This document shows positions 23,060-35,563 of a DNA stretch of 64,000 nt, piece after piece (the stretch's first letter is position 1; every line of letters begins with the position of its first letter). This DNA is from Cliona cf. orientalis (taxonomy: Eukaryota; Porifera; Demospongiae; Clionaida; Clionaidae): assembly GCA_963930775.1 (NCBI GenBank), contig OZ005696.1, forward strand, positions 8,610,980-8,674,979. Direction: 5' to 3'. Made by a program: the position numbers and the translations under genes. The notes under the pieces were generated by a model. That model was not told the DNA's origin and did not search any database. It saw only the letters and a program-made list of their open reading frames with translations.

Positions 23060-23197
23060 TGAAGGGTCTTATTGAGCACGGACGTAGTAAGCATCAAACA
23101 ACTTCATGTGTCAGTAGCTGAAGAAGGTCCAAGGACCGAAACATTCTAAATGAAGTTGTTTGATGCTTACTACGTCCATGCTCAATAAGACGCTTCA
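23060..23197. repeat. Long inverted repeat (hairpin) in an ARM-B intron
   Basis: The left arm GTCTTATTGAGCACGGACGT (from 23066) and about 22 further bases pair with the right arm ending CATGCTCAATAAGAC (23191). The loop is about 42 bp, and the pairing extends a few bases outward as TGAAG/CTTCA. It is probably a foldback element. It is absent from ARM-C and ARM-D. Confidence 0.75.
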
Positions 23198-23767
23198 TGT
23201 ATTTAGTAACGTAGTAATGAGGCTCTACTCAATTAAATGTGAAACTGTTTCTGAAATATGACTACTGTACTTGCAATAGGTAGTGCTAAGTTTATCATCT
23301 ACTATTAATTTATTATCTTGTAGGCGGAGTTTATGTCGCAGGGAGGTGTGGCCACACTGTGTGCCCTCCTTCACTCGGCTAATGTGTTCATAGTTGAGAA
23401 GGCGGCTCTCTCTCTCTCCTACCTCTCCTCAACTTGCCTTGGCAACCGGATGGCAGTCACTCAGGAGCGAGGGCAAGTTACATGTACTTACAGAGTAGAA
23501 TTAAGGACTTTCAATATTAAAATTTTACTCACAAGCAATCGTATGAGTAGTTAGTATCATAGTGAAACTGTGGTTGTAATCTTTTATGTTAAAATGGGAT
23601 TAGAGTCAGTAGTCGTGGCATGAAGACTGTTTTGTGACTATACCGGATCTTCACAGTCAGTAATGACATCACTGCAGGTTGGATGACCTTCAGAGAATCT
23701 TCACCAAATGTAAGTGAACACGTATTGTACTTATGATATAACTTCCTTTTCACTTCTGCTACACGTA

Positions 23768-23974
23768 CCGTATAGCGGGAAATTTTCGAGGGAGAAAACT
23801 TTCGCGGATCAGTAGGAAAGGAGCATTTCGCGGAGAAAACTTTCGCGGAATGTTAAAACTGGTCGCATAATGGGTGTGGCATGCCTAGAATTTCGTGGAG
23901 AAATTTTTCGCGGATGGCGGGAAAATCGCGAAATTCGTGAAAGTTTTCTCCTTTGAAAGTTTCCCGCTATACGG
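23768..23974. mobile_element. TIR element, CCGTATAGCGGG family (207 bp)
   Basis: The ends CCGTATAGCGGGAAA and TTTCCCGCTATACGG lie between TA dinucleotides. Its interior closely matches the copy at 17079-17286. It is absent from the same intron in ARM-C and ARM-D, so it arrived after the blocks duplicated. Confidence 0.75.
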
Positions 23975-24112
23975 TATGACATTGTATGTCACCCGGGTAT
24001 GCATATGTGTGCATATATATATACCAGCAAGAGTTTATAGACCTTGATATTAGTAATAGCTGTGTGCATGGTTTGCAAGATTATGCTTAGTTTGAATTGA
24101 TACCAACATACT

Positions 24113-24307
24113 GTACAGTGGGAAATATTGGGGGGGGGGGGGGGGGGGGGGGGACTTCAGTAGGAAGTGAGAACTTCACGGAATGCTAAATTAATCGTAT
24201 AGGTGGGTGGGGCATGCTCAAATTTTATGGAGAAAAGTTTCACTGATGGTACTCCAATGGCAAATTTTATGAACATTTCTCCCTCAAAAAAAGTTTCCTG
24301 CTATACA
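24113..24307. mobile_element. Decayed CCGTATAGCGGG-family element with a poly(G) tract
   Basis: The ends GTACAGTGGGAAATAT and TTTCCTGCTATACAGTGTAC are degenerate versions of the family termini, with a run of about 24 G at 24130-24153. Related remnants lie at the same intron position in ARM-C (about 36225-36400) and ARM-D (about 48943-49110), so this insertion predates the block duplication. Confidence 0.6.
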
Positions 24308-25500
24308 GTGTACGTTTATGATCCAATACCATGCAGCCCACACTGAGGAACAGCTTCTGGTTGGTCAGATACTGATGAACTTTGCCGTGTGTGATGAGTC
24401 CCGCCCCTTCCTGCTGGACCACGGGGGCCTGGTGGATGTGATGGTGGAAGCCGTTGGGATGAACCAGCTGAGGGAGGCCGTCAGAACTAGTGCTCTCAAG
24501 GCACTGCTGGAGCTAGGCAGGGCAGACAACAGGCTCATCTTGAATAGGGTAATTTAGGGGAGGATCTCTAAAGTTTAATAATTATTAGTCTCCCGATTCA
24601 CCATCCATTACTATGTCCCCCCCTCCCTAAGATGTTCAAAATTATCATAATAATTAAAATTTTATCTTTCATGCTGCAATTTCTTTAATTTGTTGGCATT
24701 CTTATTTCCTTTCAGCCTGGGTTAGTCGAGGGTCTTCTGGACATTCAGTCTCTCAGAGGCAAGGAAATCCATCACTCCTGCTTGGAGCTGCTGCTCACAT
24801 TTGGCCAAGACTCTGAGGTAAATTATAACAGCCCCTAGTCGTTTTTGTACTTTTCTACCTTTTTGGTGTGTGTGTTTGTTATTATATACGTAGGATTTGA
24901 AGCAGCTGCTTGTGCACTCTGACCTTCTCTCCTCCCTCCAAGATTTAGTCCACTCTGCTACCAGTGACAGATACCTGGCTCTATTGATGGTAGGCGGAGT
25001 GAAGTTGAGAAAATTAATATTATACGAGTTTGCTGTACACAGACTGTGGTAGGAAATTATAATTATTTGGCTATCCCTTACCAAATCACCAAATTTCAAA
25101 TCTATGTCCACCAATATAAATTTCATCACAATGGTGTAGGGGCATTATTATTCGTGCTTTTTCTTCAGCTGCAGGTTGTCTTGGTGATGCTGAAGGCACG
25201 TCGACACTGGGCTAGGTTGATCTCCATTGGGGTGAGGGATCTACTGGAGGAACTGCAAAACAAGCTGGACGCAGCGACGGCTCAGGACAATGAACTGATC
25301 AACCTTTTAGCCGAATGCTGGCTACAGTTCAATAATAATTAAGTTGTACAGTATCTCTGGTGTATTATAGCTTAATTAATTTACCAACTCAATCAAACTG
25401 CAAAATTTCATTAACAGTATCAATGTCATTAAATGCCACACTTTTCAGCATTACCACCATTAAAATTTTTTGTCCAATTTTTTGATTTAAAAATTTCAAT

Positions 25501-25506
25501 AATAAA
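25501..25506 (+). terminator. Poly(A) signal AATAAA of ARM-B
   Basis: It lies 159 bp past the ARM-B stop and 67 bp before the HSP70L-3 stop on the opposite strand, so the 3' ends of the two genes are interleaved. Confidence 0.55.
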
Positions 25507-25572
25507 ACATACATCTACACGTCGTCTGATCTATACCAAAGAGCTGTCTGTGTGAACTATGACCAACAATGG

Positions 25573-27042
25573 TCAGTGGTGGTGGTGTGGGCAGGAGTGA
25601 GTATGTCCCTGGTGATTATGACTCTTGGGCTTTGGTGGTTCATACCAGGAAGGCATCAGTTCTGGCCTCTCAGTTCTCTTGGCTTCAACCGTATCCTGTA
25701 AAAAAAAAAGAGGAATTTCAGGTTAGCTAACTTTGGGTTTTCAAAAAAAGTTGGTATATTATACCAAACTTGCAACTGCATTAACACAACTGTATTTGCC
25801 TAACTCTACAGAAGATCTAAGGCACCTAAAACAATTAGGAGGCTATAGCAGTCATTACCTTCGATACGGTGAAGCCTTTCTCCATATTCAGTTGAGCATA
25901 GCCCACTTTCACTGTAATTCGATGGTTAGTTTCGACGTTGATTGTTACGTCCAGCATCAGCCTTCCCTTGGGCAGAGGAGGGAGACCACTCAGAACAACT
26001 TCACCAAGAAATGCAGCATCTTCACGCACACCTCCTTGCTCTCCCGTCTCATACACTTCAAAAACAACCGTCGTTTGGTCATCTACGCTAGTGGTGAACT
26101 GCCTAGTCACTCTCGCAGGGCACGTCAGGTTTTGCTGTAGTACAGTCTTGACACTACCATCTATGACTTTGAATTTCAGGAAGAATCGGTGACCCCCCAC
26201 TGAGCAAAATTGGGTCGATTTTCTCTTGCGCTTGTATCTGAACGCTTCTGACACATTTTTCTAAGCTCTGAAAATTGCCTGAACTAAACTCCTTCTGAGT
26301 GTTGGGTGTGAGGGGATAGCCATATGAAGAACGAACTTCGTAGATCGTATCGTCTATCGTGATGCAGCAAATATCAACGAAACCAGCACCAATGTTGATG
26401 ACAATGACATTCACTGCATCTTTGCTCTCAGTCTCAAATCCGTGAGCAACTGCAGCCGCCCACGCCTTGTTAATAAATCGTTTCACTTTAATCCCGGCTA
26501 CATCGCAAAGCTGTGTGATATGCACTCGATCCATGAAGCCAAAACAAGCGGGTACAGTTGCAACAGCCTCCTTGACAGGAACTCCTAGGTGCACGTCAAC
26601 ATTCTCGACCACCTTTCGAAGCACCATTGACAGTAACTCTTCTGGTTTGTAGAGTTTGCTGCTGTTGGATGATTTAGCGGCAGGAATGCTGACTGCAGCA
26701 AGCCCATCTTGATCAGCTGCTATTTCAAAAGGCCAGTTCTCTCTCTCTCTAATAATTACAGGATCGTCTGGCTTCCTCCCCAGCAGCTTCTTCAGCCCGT
26801 ACACAGGGTGACAAGAGGTTTCTTTGTGCCAGATCATAGGCATGTCGACTTAGGACAGTGGCTGAGCGAGCCAAGTTGTCAGCGGACTCTGATTGGAGGT
26901 TGAAGCCAACAAAGGCGGGAGTACAGTCGTTGCTCAGTTCATCCTTGATCAGCTCCACTCGATTGTCGCGGAAGACGGCAGCTCGCAGGTTGTGTGTGCC
27001 CAAGTCCAAGCCGATCACTGCCTGCGGACTGGACAAAGCCAT
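25573..27042 (-). pseudogene. HSP70L-3, frameshifted and internally deleted
   Basis: Exon 1 is 27042-25859 and the tail exon is 25695-25573 (41 codons including stop). A 1-nt insertion near 26812 (GGTGACAAGAGG against GGTGAGAGAGG elsewhere) shifts the frame after QRNLL. A deletion at about 26169-26172 joins the phosphate-2 side (PEIQ) straight to the substrate-binding part (KVIDGSVKTVLQQN), removing about 60 residues. The junction shares a CTTTGA-like microhomology with the lost segment. The substrate-binding part and His-rich tail are otherwise preserved. Confidence 0.85.
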
Positions 27043-27257
27043 ATTATTGAATGGTAAAGATCGTCAGTGCTACGTGTCGACCCCGTACCACTCCGTGTAC
27101 TGATCGCAAATTTTAGTAGCTCAGTAACTCACAAAACGTGAACTCCCAGCACTACGCAGTGGCATTTCAAATTGTAGCGGATGAAAATATTGATGATACA
27201 CTAAAATTTATTAATGTGATTGGAGTATTCACGCAAACAAAATCATTTCCAACTCAA

Positions 27258-28010
27258 CCGATCACTGCAAGTGGACTGGACGAAGCCATAATTTGTAATT
27301 TGTAATTTGCAATTGAACACTCCAACAGGAGGAGCAGGTGACAGACAACAGAACAGCACAAGTAATAATAATAATATTATTATTATAGTATAGTTTAGAT
27401 TGAGGAATAAAAATAATATTATGAGAGGAAGATAGTTAGAGAGTAGCGATACAGTATATGTCATCTTGAAGATGTTGATTCGCGGTCGGATTACTTCTGG
27501 CGTCTCTAATAAAGGCAGCACACAACTGATCTTCAATGGTGTAGACCGTTCGATGCTTCACGCCAAAGAGGTTGTTGTAACCTACTGCAGAAAATGCATA
27601 GGTAGCAGACTCAGAAAAAATGTCTCTGACCACAGCAGACGGTGACTTCTTAACAGCTGTAACAAGTGCTCTGGAACGTGAGATCACAACATTATAGAGG
27701 CTTTGGAGCCTAGCCACAGAATGGACAATGCCAGTATGGCTATGTCGAGGAAGAGACCATATCTTTCGGAGAATATTGTTGAAAGACACTTCAATCGATT
27801 TAAGTTGAGAGGATGAGGATCTCCAAAGGGCAGCTCCGTAGAGGGAAAGGCAATAGCTAGAGAGGAGACGGGTCTTAACGAAAGGGTCACAACAAGAGAA
27901 AATATGGAGAAGATAGTTGGCTTTGCAACATATGTCATTAGCAATGTTTCTGATGTCTTCATCATCACACAATAATATTATAATGGAAAAGATCGTCCGT
28001 GCTTCGTGTC
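27258..28010 (-). pseudogene. Second HSP70L 5' end, split by a retroelement fragment
   Basis: ACTGCAAGTGGACTGGACGA...GCCAT (27258-27290) repeats the first codons of HSP70L. The matching upstream sequence GGAAAAGATCGTCCGTGC appears only near 27985. The sequence 27150-27245 also repeats what lies at 28415-28530 (AGTGGCATTT...TTCACGCAAACAA). A block containing the HSP70L start region was therefore duplicated and then interrupted. Confidence 0.65.
27295..27972 (-). mobile_element. Non-LTR retrotransposon 3' fragment (end of reverse transcriptase ORF)
   Basis: The minus-strand ORF 27972-27436 (178 aa) has features of the C-terminal part of LINE reverse transcriptases: a cysteine/leucine-rich start, SSYCLSLYGAALW, then SQLKSIEVSFNNILRKIW and WSLPRHSHTGIV. 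After its stop comes about 120 bp and a short repeated tail (AAATTAC several times, 27295-27312), as in CR1/L2-type elements. It is 5'-truncated, as most such insertions are, and cannot move by itself. The clade is inferred. Confidence 0.75.
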
Positions 28011-28575
28011 ATTTAATTTGACTACCTAGTCATTTATGCTATGAAGGCTGAAGTTTACTGACACTGTATGGGGACATTAACCAAGGGTTGGCTATGCCAG
28101 ACTATGGGGACGGCACATTACCCTAGAAAGGATACGTGACTCTAGTGTCAAATGTCCCAAGGAGACACCCTACTCTAGTGAAGTACGTCCCCGGGAATAT
28201 ACGGCCCTAGGGTACAGTGTCCATGGGGACAATTATTTGGGAGGGGGGGGGGGGGGTCATGTGACACTATGACAGCATAATAATGTAGTGTTTCCAGTCC
28301 TATAGTCCCTGGTTTTAATACACATACTTGCAAAATGTTTGCCCATGTACGGATATTATCGCACACGCCTATACAACATTTAAACTTTTATGCACGTGAC
28401 CAACAAAGATTGTAAAATCGCAACACTTAGCAGTGGCATTTTCAAGGTTGCAACAGATGAAAACATTGTTGATAGCTACAACAAAATCTCACAACATTAT
28501 GATTGAAGTGTTCACGCAAACAATAATATTCATTATATTATAAAAAATATTAAACAATAATTAAAAAGTATAAAC
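28011..28575. other. Intergenic stretch between the HSP70L-3 debris and RocDD-3
   Basis: No supported gene is present. It contains a run of about 12 G near 28242-28255 and, at 28415-28530, the sequence usually found between HSP70L and RocDD (CAGTGGCATTT...GTTCACGCAAACAA). Confidence 0.5.
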
Positions 28576-31500
28576 TCATTTCAGTGCTAGGATTTGCTTT
28601 GCTAGATGTCCAAATCCAACAGTGGGGGACTGGAGGGCCTCAGCTAATACTGCTAAAGTGGGTTTAGGTTGAATCTTCTTCAACCAAATGGTCAGCATCT
28701 CTCTAAAACAATCATTAGTCTTAGCATTGTCTCTTTTGATGACATCCAGTGTTCCGGGATCGATACTGAGTTTCAAGCCGATGTTGTACCACTCATCCCT
28801 CGAATCCCACGCAGCATCTTGAATCATACTAAGATCTTTGATGGTACATGTAAGTATACCTGTGTGTGACAGTGTGTAGGTAGAATGTAATGATTATAAT
28901 CCATCATTATCAAGAGTGCATTAGGAAAAATACATAGCTAACTGCGTGGACAAGCAAGCTCTATGCTGTGAGATGGTGGGGTCATCTTACATGTGCCAGC
29001 CTAGCCATAAATGTGTTTTTTTTACACTGTGATCATACTCGTGGCTGTGTGGTTGCAGGTGTGTTGCACAGTATCTACTTAAGAACTATAATACCCATTA
29101 CTGCCCCCCAGTATTATTGTGGCCACACAGTTTTTTTTTACAAAATAATGTACTTTGTCTAGTATTAAATTTTATTACACGCTGTGACGTCACCATCACA
29201 GAATAATATATCACTACGTAATAGCTAGGAGGGAAGCTTCAATATAAAGTATACATACCTGCATCTTTGCCGAACCAGATCTTGTGTTCTTCAGTCATCT
29301 CACTGAATACGGAGGCTGGGTGAGTGGTACAGGTCAAAAGGTCACTGCTAGAAATGGTAGCTGCATGCAGTGTGGTGTCTCGGTGCTCAGCACTAGAGCA
29401 GAGAAAAGCTGTATTGGGGATCGAATTTTCGTAGTTCAATCGTCGCGATCCTTTGCGAATTCCAGTGAGGACAGTCTCATGGATCAATGGGCAGACCTTT
29501 TCACATACTTCAAGTGCTTTAGCTCGGCTAATACTGGGAGGAATTTTGATTTCAACTTGGAAGAAGGTAGTGAAAGAATCAGTTATCGTAATGAAACCAG
29601 GGTGGTTTCCTGGAACAGTGAAGCGAGCTCGATTTCGCGACAGCTGTACAGGATTGCCACCCTCCATAAGAAGCTTCCAATTGAACTCAGTGATAAGAGC
29701 AGAAAGAAGACAGCAGTAGACTCCAAGCTTGGGACCATCTTCACCAAAATAGAAGAGGAGAGAAGCGGCAACCTGAGGGGCTGGGAGTGACAAGGGATGA
29801 GGTATGGCTTCTTCCTCAAGGAGACAGGCCATCAGGTACTTACCTTCACCTACCTCGGCAACAATCAGAAGATGCTTGAAAAGCAAGATTAGGTGATCTT
29901 CCTCGAAAAGCTTTGGAATGTAGCCTGATTCAAACTGTGAGAGAATATCTCGTGTGATTATACCACATAACTTAAATTCTCGAGAACCACGTATGCTTCT
30001 AGCTGCTTGAACCTGGGTAGGCAGCTTGGCACGCAGTGTTAAGCTATGCTCAACAAGCTCTGTGATCTTGTCAAGGATGACCTGAGAATTTATGAACACT
30101 ACCTCTGGTAGGACCTCACTATAATGCATGACAAGCTTGTGGGCTGTGAGGTATTTCAGAGCATCTTCAAAAGATTCTCGTGTGAAGTGGAATTTGGTTG
30201 CTTCTTTGAAGCACTCTTCCTTGCTTAGTATTGCCTTCTTTTGGTACTTTGCGAATCGTTTAAAAGCCATCTCCAAAGCAAAGTATCGATGTGGGATTCT
30301 GACATGTTGGAGCTTCTGTAGCTCACGTAACATGAGGCATCTCAAATCAGCAAGGACTGCCTGATCATCATCCCCTGGGCATTTGGCATTGATGGCAAAT
30401 ATTAACCTCTGTGACTCTGCATCACAAAAGATGACATGATCCATCATGTTTGGAGGGATGATGCTGAGCAGCTTTCGTTCCTTTTCTGCTCTGTCCTCGT
30501 CCTTGCATTGATGTTCAAGATCCTTGTGCGTCCCTATGAAGGCAATCTTAGGGCATTTGCCACTTTCACAAGTCGACTGAAGGACTCGCATGCAGTGGCG
30601 AAAGGTCTGCAAGTGTGTGAAAGGAGATTTGAAAGGCTTTCCAATGGGTTTCCCATTAGTATAATACTCAACTAATGGGTGACTGTCAAGAGGCTCGTTG
30701 AGCTTCACCACAAGCATGCCAAACATGGTGTTGGAGACAAAAACTGGAAGTATTTCGTGATACGTTGGCTGCCCACCAGAATCGCCCATGTCAATCACAT
30801 CCTGGTCATCCAGTTGACCAGCTGCCTTTGATCCAGCATGCATTCGAACAACAAGCTCTCTCTCTAACCCACTATGCTCTAACTTTTTAGTAATATCAGC
30901 AACAGCAGATTCCACGTCTTGTACTGGAGGTAAGACATTGAAATCTCCAGCTGAGATATGAGCTACAGCTGCTTCATCTCCCTCTAGTCGTCTGGTGTGT
31001 GGTTGTGGCGATCGCTTGTCTCTATGTGACAGTTGCGAATGATTGGCTGACTCACAGAGCATGTCAGAGTACTGTTGGTCGGTGATCCTGGTAAAGCGAG
31101 TCTCACCAGCTGTCTCCTTGCTGACGCCAAGCTTGCATTGAGCTACTGCCCTCACTGGATTCTTAACACACTGTGTGCTTTGCCGTACGGGTGGAGGTTT
31201 CTCCTTGAGGAAAGCGTGAAGAACGTGGGTCTTCCCAGACCCTCCAGCCCCCATCAGGAACGAACTACCACTCCGGAAGTTGGACCCTCCCTCCTTCATG
31301 GCTTCATCAAAGTTGTGCTGTGCCCTTTCACTCACTGTGCATGAAGTGGAAAATTATCTAAAATCTGTGTATAGCTAGGTTATGTATACTATAGATCATC
31401 ATGTTCATGCATACTATTACTGACATTTAATTTGCTGAATATGCTAGCCATTCCTCATTCTAAAACGCTTATCTATATGTGGGTAGAGTGTGCGTGTGCA

Positions 31501-34500
31501 TCTGAATAAATATAGCACTTGAAATAATTATTGACCCTTTACCGTACTATACACATATTTCTGGAATATTCCTTTTATAGTGCAGTGTTTACAGAGACAA
31601 CCCAAGTGCAGGACCAATGCATGGCCACAAAGTACACAAACAGTGAGGCACAAAAACAATGTATACCATCATAGGTATGTGTGCTAAATTGGACACAGGA
31701 TCAATGCGTGGTCACAAAACAAAACAGTACTGAGAGTTATATTATATATTATGCAGTATGTACAGGATTGAGTGAAGGTATGGCTAAATAATATGGTAAT
31801 GATGGAAAAAAATATTAATGTTAGCAGCATCTGGTGTACCTCATAATACTACAAAGTAGAATGCTGTTCGTATAACATTATTGTATTCTACCGGATCCAC
31901 ATTATGGAATGTACATGTACTACCGTAGAATCATGTGATTACGCCCCCTCCCTTCCTTCCTTTGTGCATGCTAGCTAGCACTGGGCAAAACTGGGGAGGG
32001 GGTTCAGTGTATTGACCGTCAAATACCACATGGACTTGCGATCTCTGTACTTTCTCTGGCTGTTTGATGGGCAAAATCCGAGAAATACAACAAAGTAAGG
32101 CAAAATAGGACACAAAATTTAATGGCTAGTTTGATAGATATAGATACTGCTTTTATTTGGTTTATATACTCTTATATGTACATCTTACAGTACGGGAGGG
32201 GGGGGGGTTATATGCGAGACAAACCTACCTATGTAGGAACTTGAGCTAAAAGTGCAGGGTGGGCTTATGCGCGAGGGGGGAGAGGGCATAACTGCAGGAT
32301 TCTACAGTAATTACAGTATCCCATCATATGCATGCAATCACTGCACATACTGTACTGCTTGTATATGAATGCTTATCCTTGGGATTGAGGATTATTTGAA
32401 GTGATAGAAAAAAATTAATTAAGAAACTATGTCCAATCTGGCCCTGACTATGATAATATGGAATGTACAGAGGTACACTCCCACTCCCAGGCAGACTGTG
32501 TCAGCTCCAGCTTTCAAATTAACACACACAATAATCAACAATGTAACTGGGAAGGTCCCTGTATTATGATTGGTCATTACAAACTTTACAATGACTGTCA
32601 TAGACAATGGGTGCATTGGTATTATCCTAGTACCTTGAACATAAGTGCTCTCCACTGTGTCAGCCTGATCGTAAAGCTCAATCTCACGGAGTGCCTTGGC
32701 AACCTGCCTCCAACTTGGGCAGGGGTGGCCAGTGGCGTAGAGGTCAAGGTACGCTTCTCTCCTCTGGGAGGGGCTGCGGAGGTTCCTCTTCATTTCAGCA
32801 ACCTTAGACCCTGGTAGATCTAACCAATAATCTAGAAATCTCACATAATAATCATCCATTGTTGCAAACAGTTCCACCAGTTTCTCTGTTGTGATAGTGA
32901 GATCTGTGTTGATAACAAACCACAACATTAATGTTGTGGCTATTGCTTTAATTAGTCTTTGAATAATTAATAAAAGCTATCCACAAAATTAATAGTAATA
33001 TTTGTAATAAAATTCACAGCATCCAATACATGGTAAACTGTAAATCTGAACGTGTGCACTTGTGCAGCCCAGCCATCATACACATACTTAGCTGTGAGCA
33101 TGTGTAGTAATGTCCAGCATCACATTACACACATACAGAGTTGTAGTAGGTGTGGTCGATGGGCATGGCAAAATAAAATTCCACACCTTGTTACATTTCT
33201 GGCCATTACCAGCCTGTGCTTACAAAATTTAATAAGGATAGTAACTTATCACTGTTCCTGACATTTGACAACAATCATGCACCACTCACTAAGATGCCTA
33301 AAACTTGAAATGTAGCATGGACAACAACAATGACGACAATAAACAAGGACAAAATCAATTATTTTATCCTTGCTGGAAAAATAATTTCATCTCACATGGG
33401 CAAGCCTATTTTGTGCACCTGGGCAATAGCCATCAAAGCACATACACAAACACACAGTAGGCATGGGGTACATGGTTTACTTACTGATAGCCTGGCACTT
33501 ACCTCTGAGTGGTAGGAATAGTTTTAATTTCTCCACAGCAGCAAATTCCCCCACTCTGTACAGCTGACTGGCAAGATGTGTCCTGGAAGACTGAGGATGG
33601 CAGTGGACATAGTAGGAGGCACACTCATTGGCTATTTCTCTCTTAGTGGAGCACCTCTGCTGGATCTCAGCGAGTCGGCTATGAGGGAGTACTATCTCAA
33701 TAATATATCCAGAATCAAGTGAGTCCCATTTGTTCATCAGCATCATGACTTCAGCCACACTGTCGGTCGTCAAGGTTGGGTCTGAAATGGAGAGCATAGC
33801 TATTAATATCCACACAGACTTTAAGAGCATCCACCTACAGACAAATCTTACAAACATGTACAGACTACATGCATGAATGCAAAATTTAGCAGCTATCATT
33901 GTAGTGGCCACAACATAAATGGTTGAAATTGGCTGCCTCACCTCAAGACTCTAGGTATTTTGTACACCTGCTTAATTGAACTCATATACGGTATACATGG
34001 AAATTTTGTCGTTGGACAAAAATTTGTGAACTCATGCTACCTTCGTATTGCATAAAAATAATTATTTTGATGCAATAAATTCTTATCGATATGGTAAAGA
34101 TCACCATATCCTCTACAAAATCATAAAAAATTAACCGGTAGTGTGATAAAATTTTCGCCTATGAGAGCAAGTGGTGAAATTGGCAAAAATTTTCGCCTAT
34201 CCACATATACAGTATGTGTATGGTGCTGCACCCTACACTACTATGATGGTACACATGCCGTGGCATGGCGTGAGTATATGTATTTTTGCTTGATGTGTGT
34301 ATGTGTATCTACCTTGGACTGGTTCTCCATAGCTCCTAATACAATTAGCAACAGGAGTCTCCTCTGCCTCATCAAGAACAAAGATCACTGCCCTCCATGA
34401 GGGCTGGAAGTTCCCTCGTCCCTGGAGAAACTGCTCCACAGCTTCCTTGAGGCTGCTGCTCCTGCCGAGGGTACCAAGCTGCAGGGCCACCTCTACCCAG

Positions 34501-34898
34501 TCCTCCACTCCCTTCAATGCCTTCAAAATGTTTTCCACCGTTAGGGGCGGGGCTGGTGAGAGAGCATAAAGGCATATTTTAGGGTACATCAAATTGCCAT
34601 TCAAGACGTTTTAATGTTTATATCATGGCTACCATACAATTACATAATATACATAATACATACATATACATAATATACATATACATAATATATACATACA
34701 TACATGTGGAATACATAATATTCCACACAAATGGACACGCCCACTACGGATTGAGATTATGTTACATCAATATCATTCAACTCGGACATTAGAATTTATG
34801 AGAATTATGGCTATGGTAGTATGACACATGCATTAAGCATCATTGATTAGATATTTACCTCTGTTCAATACTCCTGCTTCATTGTTTATCTCCGCCAT
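28576..34898 (-). CDS. RocDD-3: death-fold/GTPase/COR/death-domain protein, complete
   Basis: Six exons: 34898-34859, 34552-34313, 33781-33503, 32903-32634, 31334-29259 (2,076 nt) and 28859-28576. They total 3,189 nt, 1,062 aa, all junctions phase 1 and no internal stop. Start MAEINNEAGVLNR. Relative to RocDD-1, exon 5 ends six residues earlier (FGKDAG) and the last exon has two extra residues (ILTCTIKDL). Variable patches: GTLGRSSSLK in domain 1, SLDSGYIIEIVLPHSR in domain 2, DDYYVRFLDYWLDLPGSK in domain 3. GTPase motifs GAGGSGKT, DSGGQ and THKD are conserved. The upstream region has lost most of the NRF1-like palindrome seen in other copies. Confidence 0.85.
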
Positions 34899-35200
34899 CT
34901 TCAGTAGTTGGGCGTGGCAAGATTGATCATGTGCGCAGTTGAACCTACCCTCGAGGCCGAGGCCTCATGAAGGTCAAAGAGGTCAAGGAGTTGAGCTGAA
35001 GTTGAAGGTAAACACATTGTGGCCAACTAAAATTTAATTTCTGGATGTCACGTGTTTTTTTATTCTTGTAGTGTGAAGGATCAGAGGCAGGTGGCTTTTG
35101 AACTAAGCAACATAGCACTGCTTGGAAGAAAGAACAAGGAACAAATAGCTGCAGATGGAGGGTAAGACCCCTCAATAACTACCAATAATTCGAATTTTGA

Positions 35201-35201
<1 letters not shown>

Positions 35202-35267
<66 letters not shown>
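35202..35267. repeat. (CT)n microsatellite in ARM-C intron 2
   Basis: About 33 CT units lie in the pyrimidine tract upstream of the acceptor of exon 3. The same tract is short in ARM-B and ARM-D. Open reading frames of alternating residues across it are artefacts. Confidence 0.95.
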
Positions 35268-35270
<3 letters not shown>

Positions 35271-35390
35271 TCACCCACACTTCCTTCATCCCTTCCCTCC
35301 TCCTTCCCCTAGTCTTCAGCTGCTCACCTCCATGATGTCCGGTGATGATGAGGTAAGTGCACTACAATACACCATAACCTATTGTTGGTA

Positions 35391-35563
35391 GTTGCTTTAG
35401 CAACCAAAGTTTTTATAGGCAATTTGCCGGCTATGGGAAGGGGTTGGGTCATCATAAAGTACGCCAATGATGAACAGAGGTCAACTACCAACAAAATAGT
35501 TATCTGCCAGTAATTGGGGTGCATGAGATGCATGGTCGAATGCACCCCAATTACTGGCAGATA
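35391..35563. repeat. Composite inverted repeats replacing ARM-C exon 4
   Basis: TTGGTAGTTG (35391-35400) pairs with CAACTACCAA near 35481-35491. Next to it TATCTGCCAGTAATTGGGGT and four more bases (35501-35524) pair with the arm at 35540-35563. ARM-D has the ordinary intron and exon here, so the insertion and deletion destroyed exon 4 in this copy. The element type is unknown. Confidence 0.65.

Larger units (their letters stand above)
22656..25342 (+). pseudogene. ARM-B, damaged armadillo-type protein gene
   Basis: Exons recognisable are about 22656-22736, 22840-22891, 23324-23472, 23678-23709, 24337-24548, 24716-24817, 24894-24989 and 25169-25342. The product has helical repeats such as VFIVEKAALSLSYLSSTCLG and LLVGQILMNFAVCDESRPFL, typical of armadillo-like proteins. 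Three lesions are visible: the first exon is disrupted, the acceptor of exon 2 is deleted, and exons 3 and 4 are fused by deletion with their donor changed to ATTTTT. From 23324 onward the frame is open to the stop. The exon ending 23472 uses a GC donor (AGG|GCAAGT). An armadillo-type scaffold or co-chaperone role is possible, but I cannot name an ortholog. Confidence 0.75.

Noticed and set aside
24722-25129. 135-codon minus-strand ORF over ARM-B
   Set aside because: It is antisense to two clear ARM exons and crosses their introns. No similarity to anything recognised.
29284-29790. 168-codon plus-strand ORF (and similar ORFs at 3015, 15212, 40801, 52784)
   Set aside because: These lie antisense to the highly conserved RocDD exon 5 and recur only because that exon recurs. 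They show no domain, and their codon choices mirror the minus-strand gene.
35081-35278. Glu-Arg repeat ORF
   Set aside because: It translates the microsatellite in an ARM-C intron.
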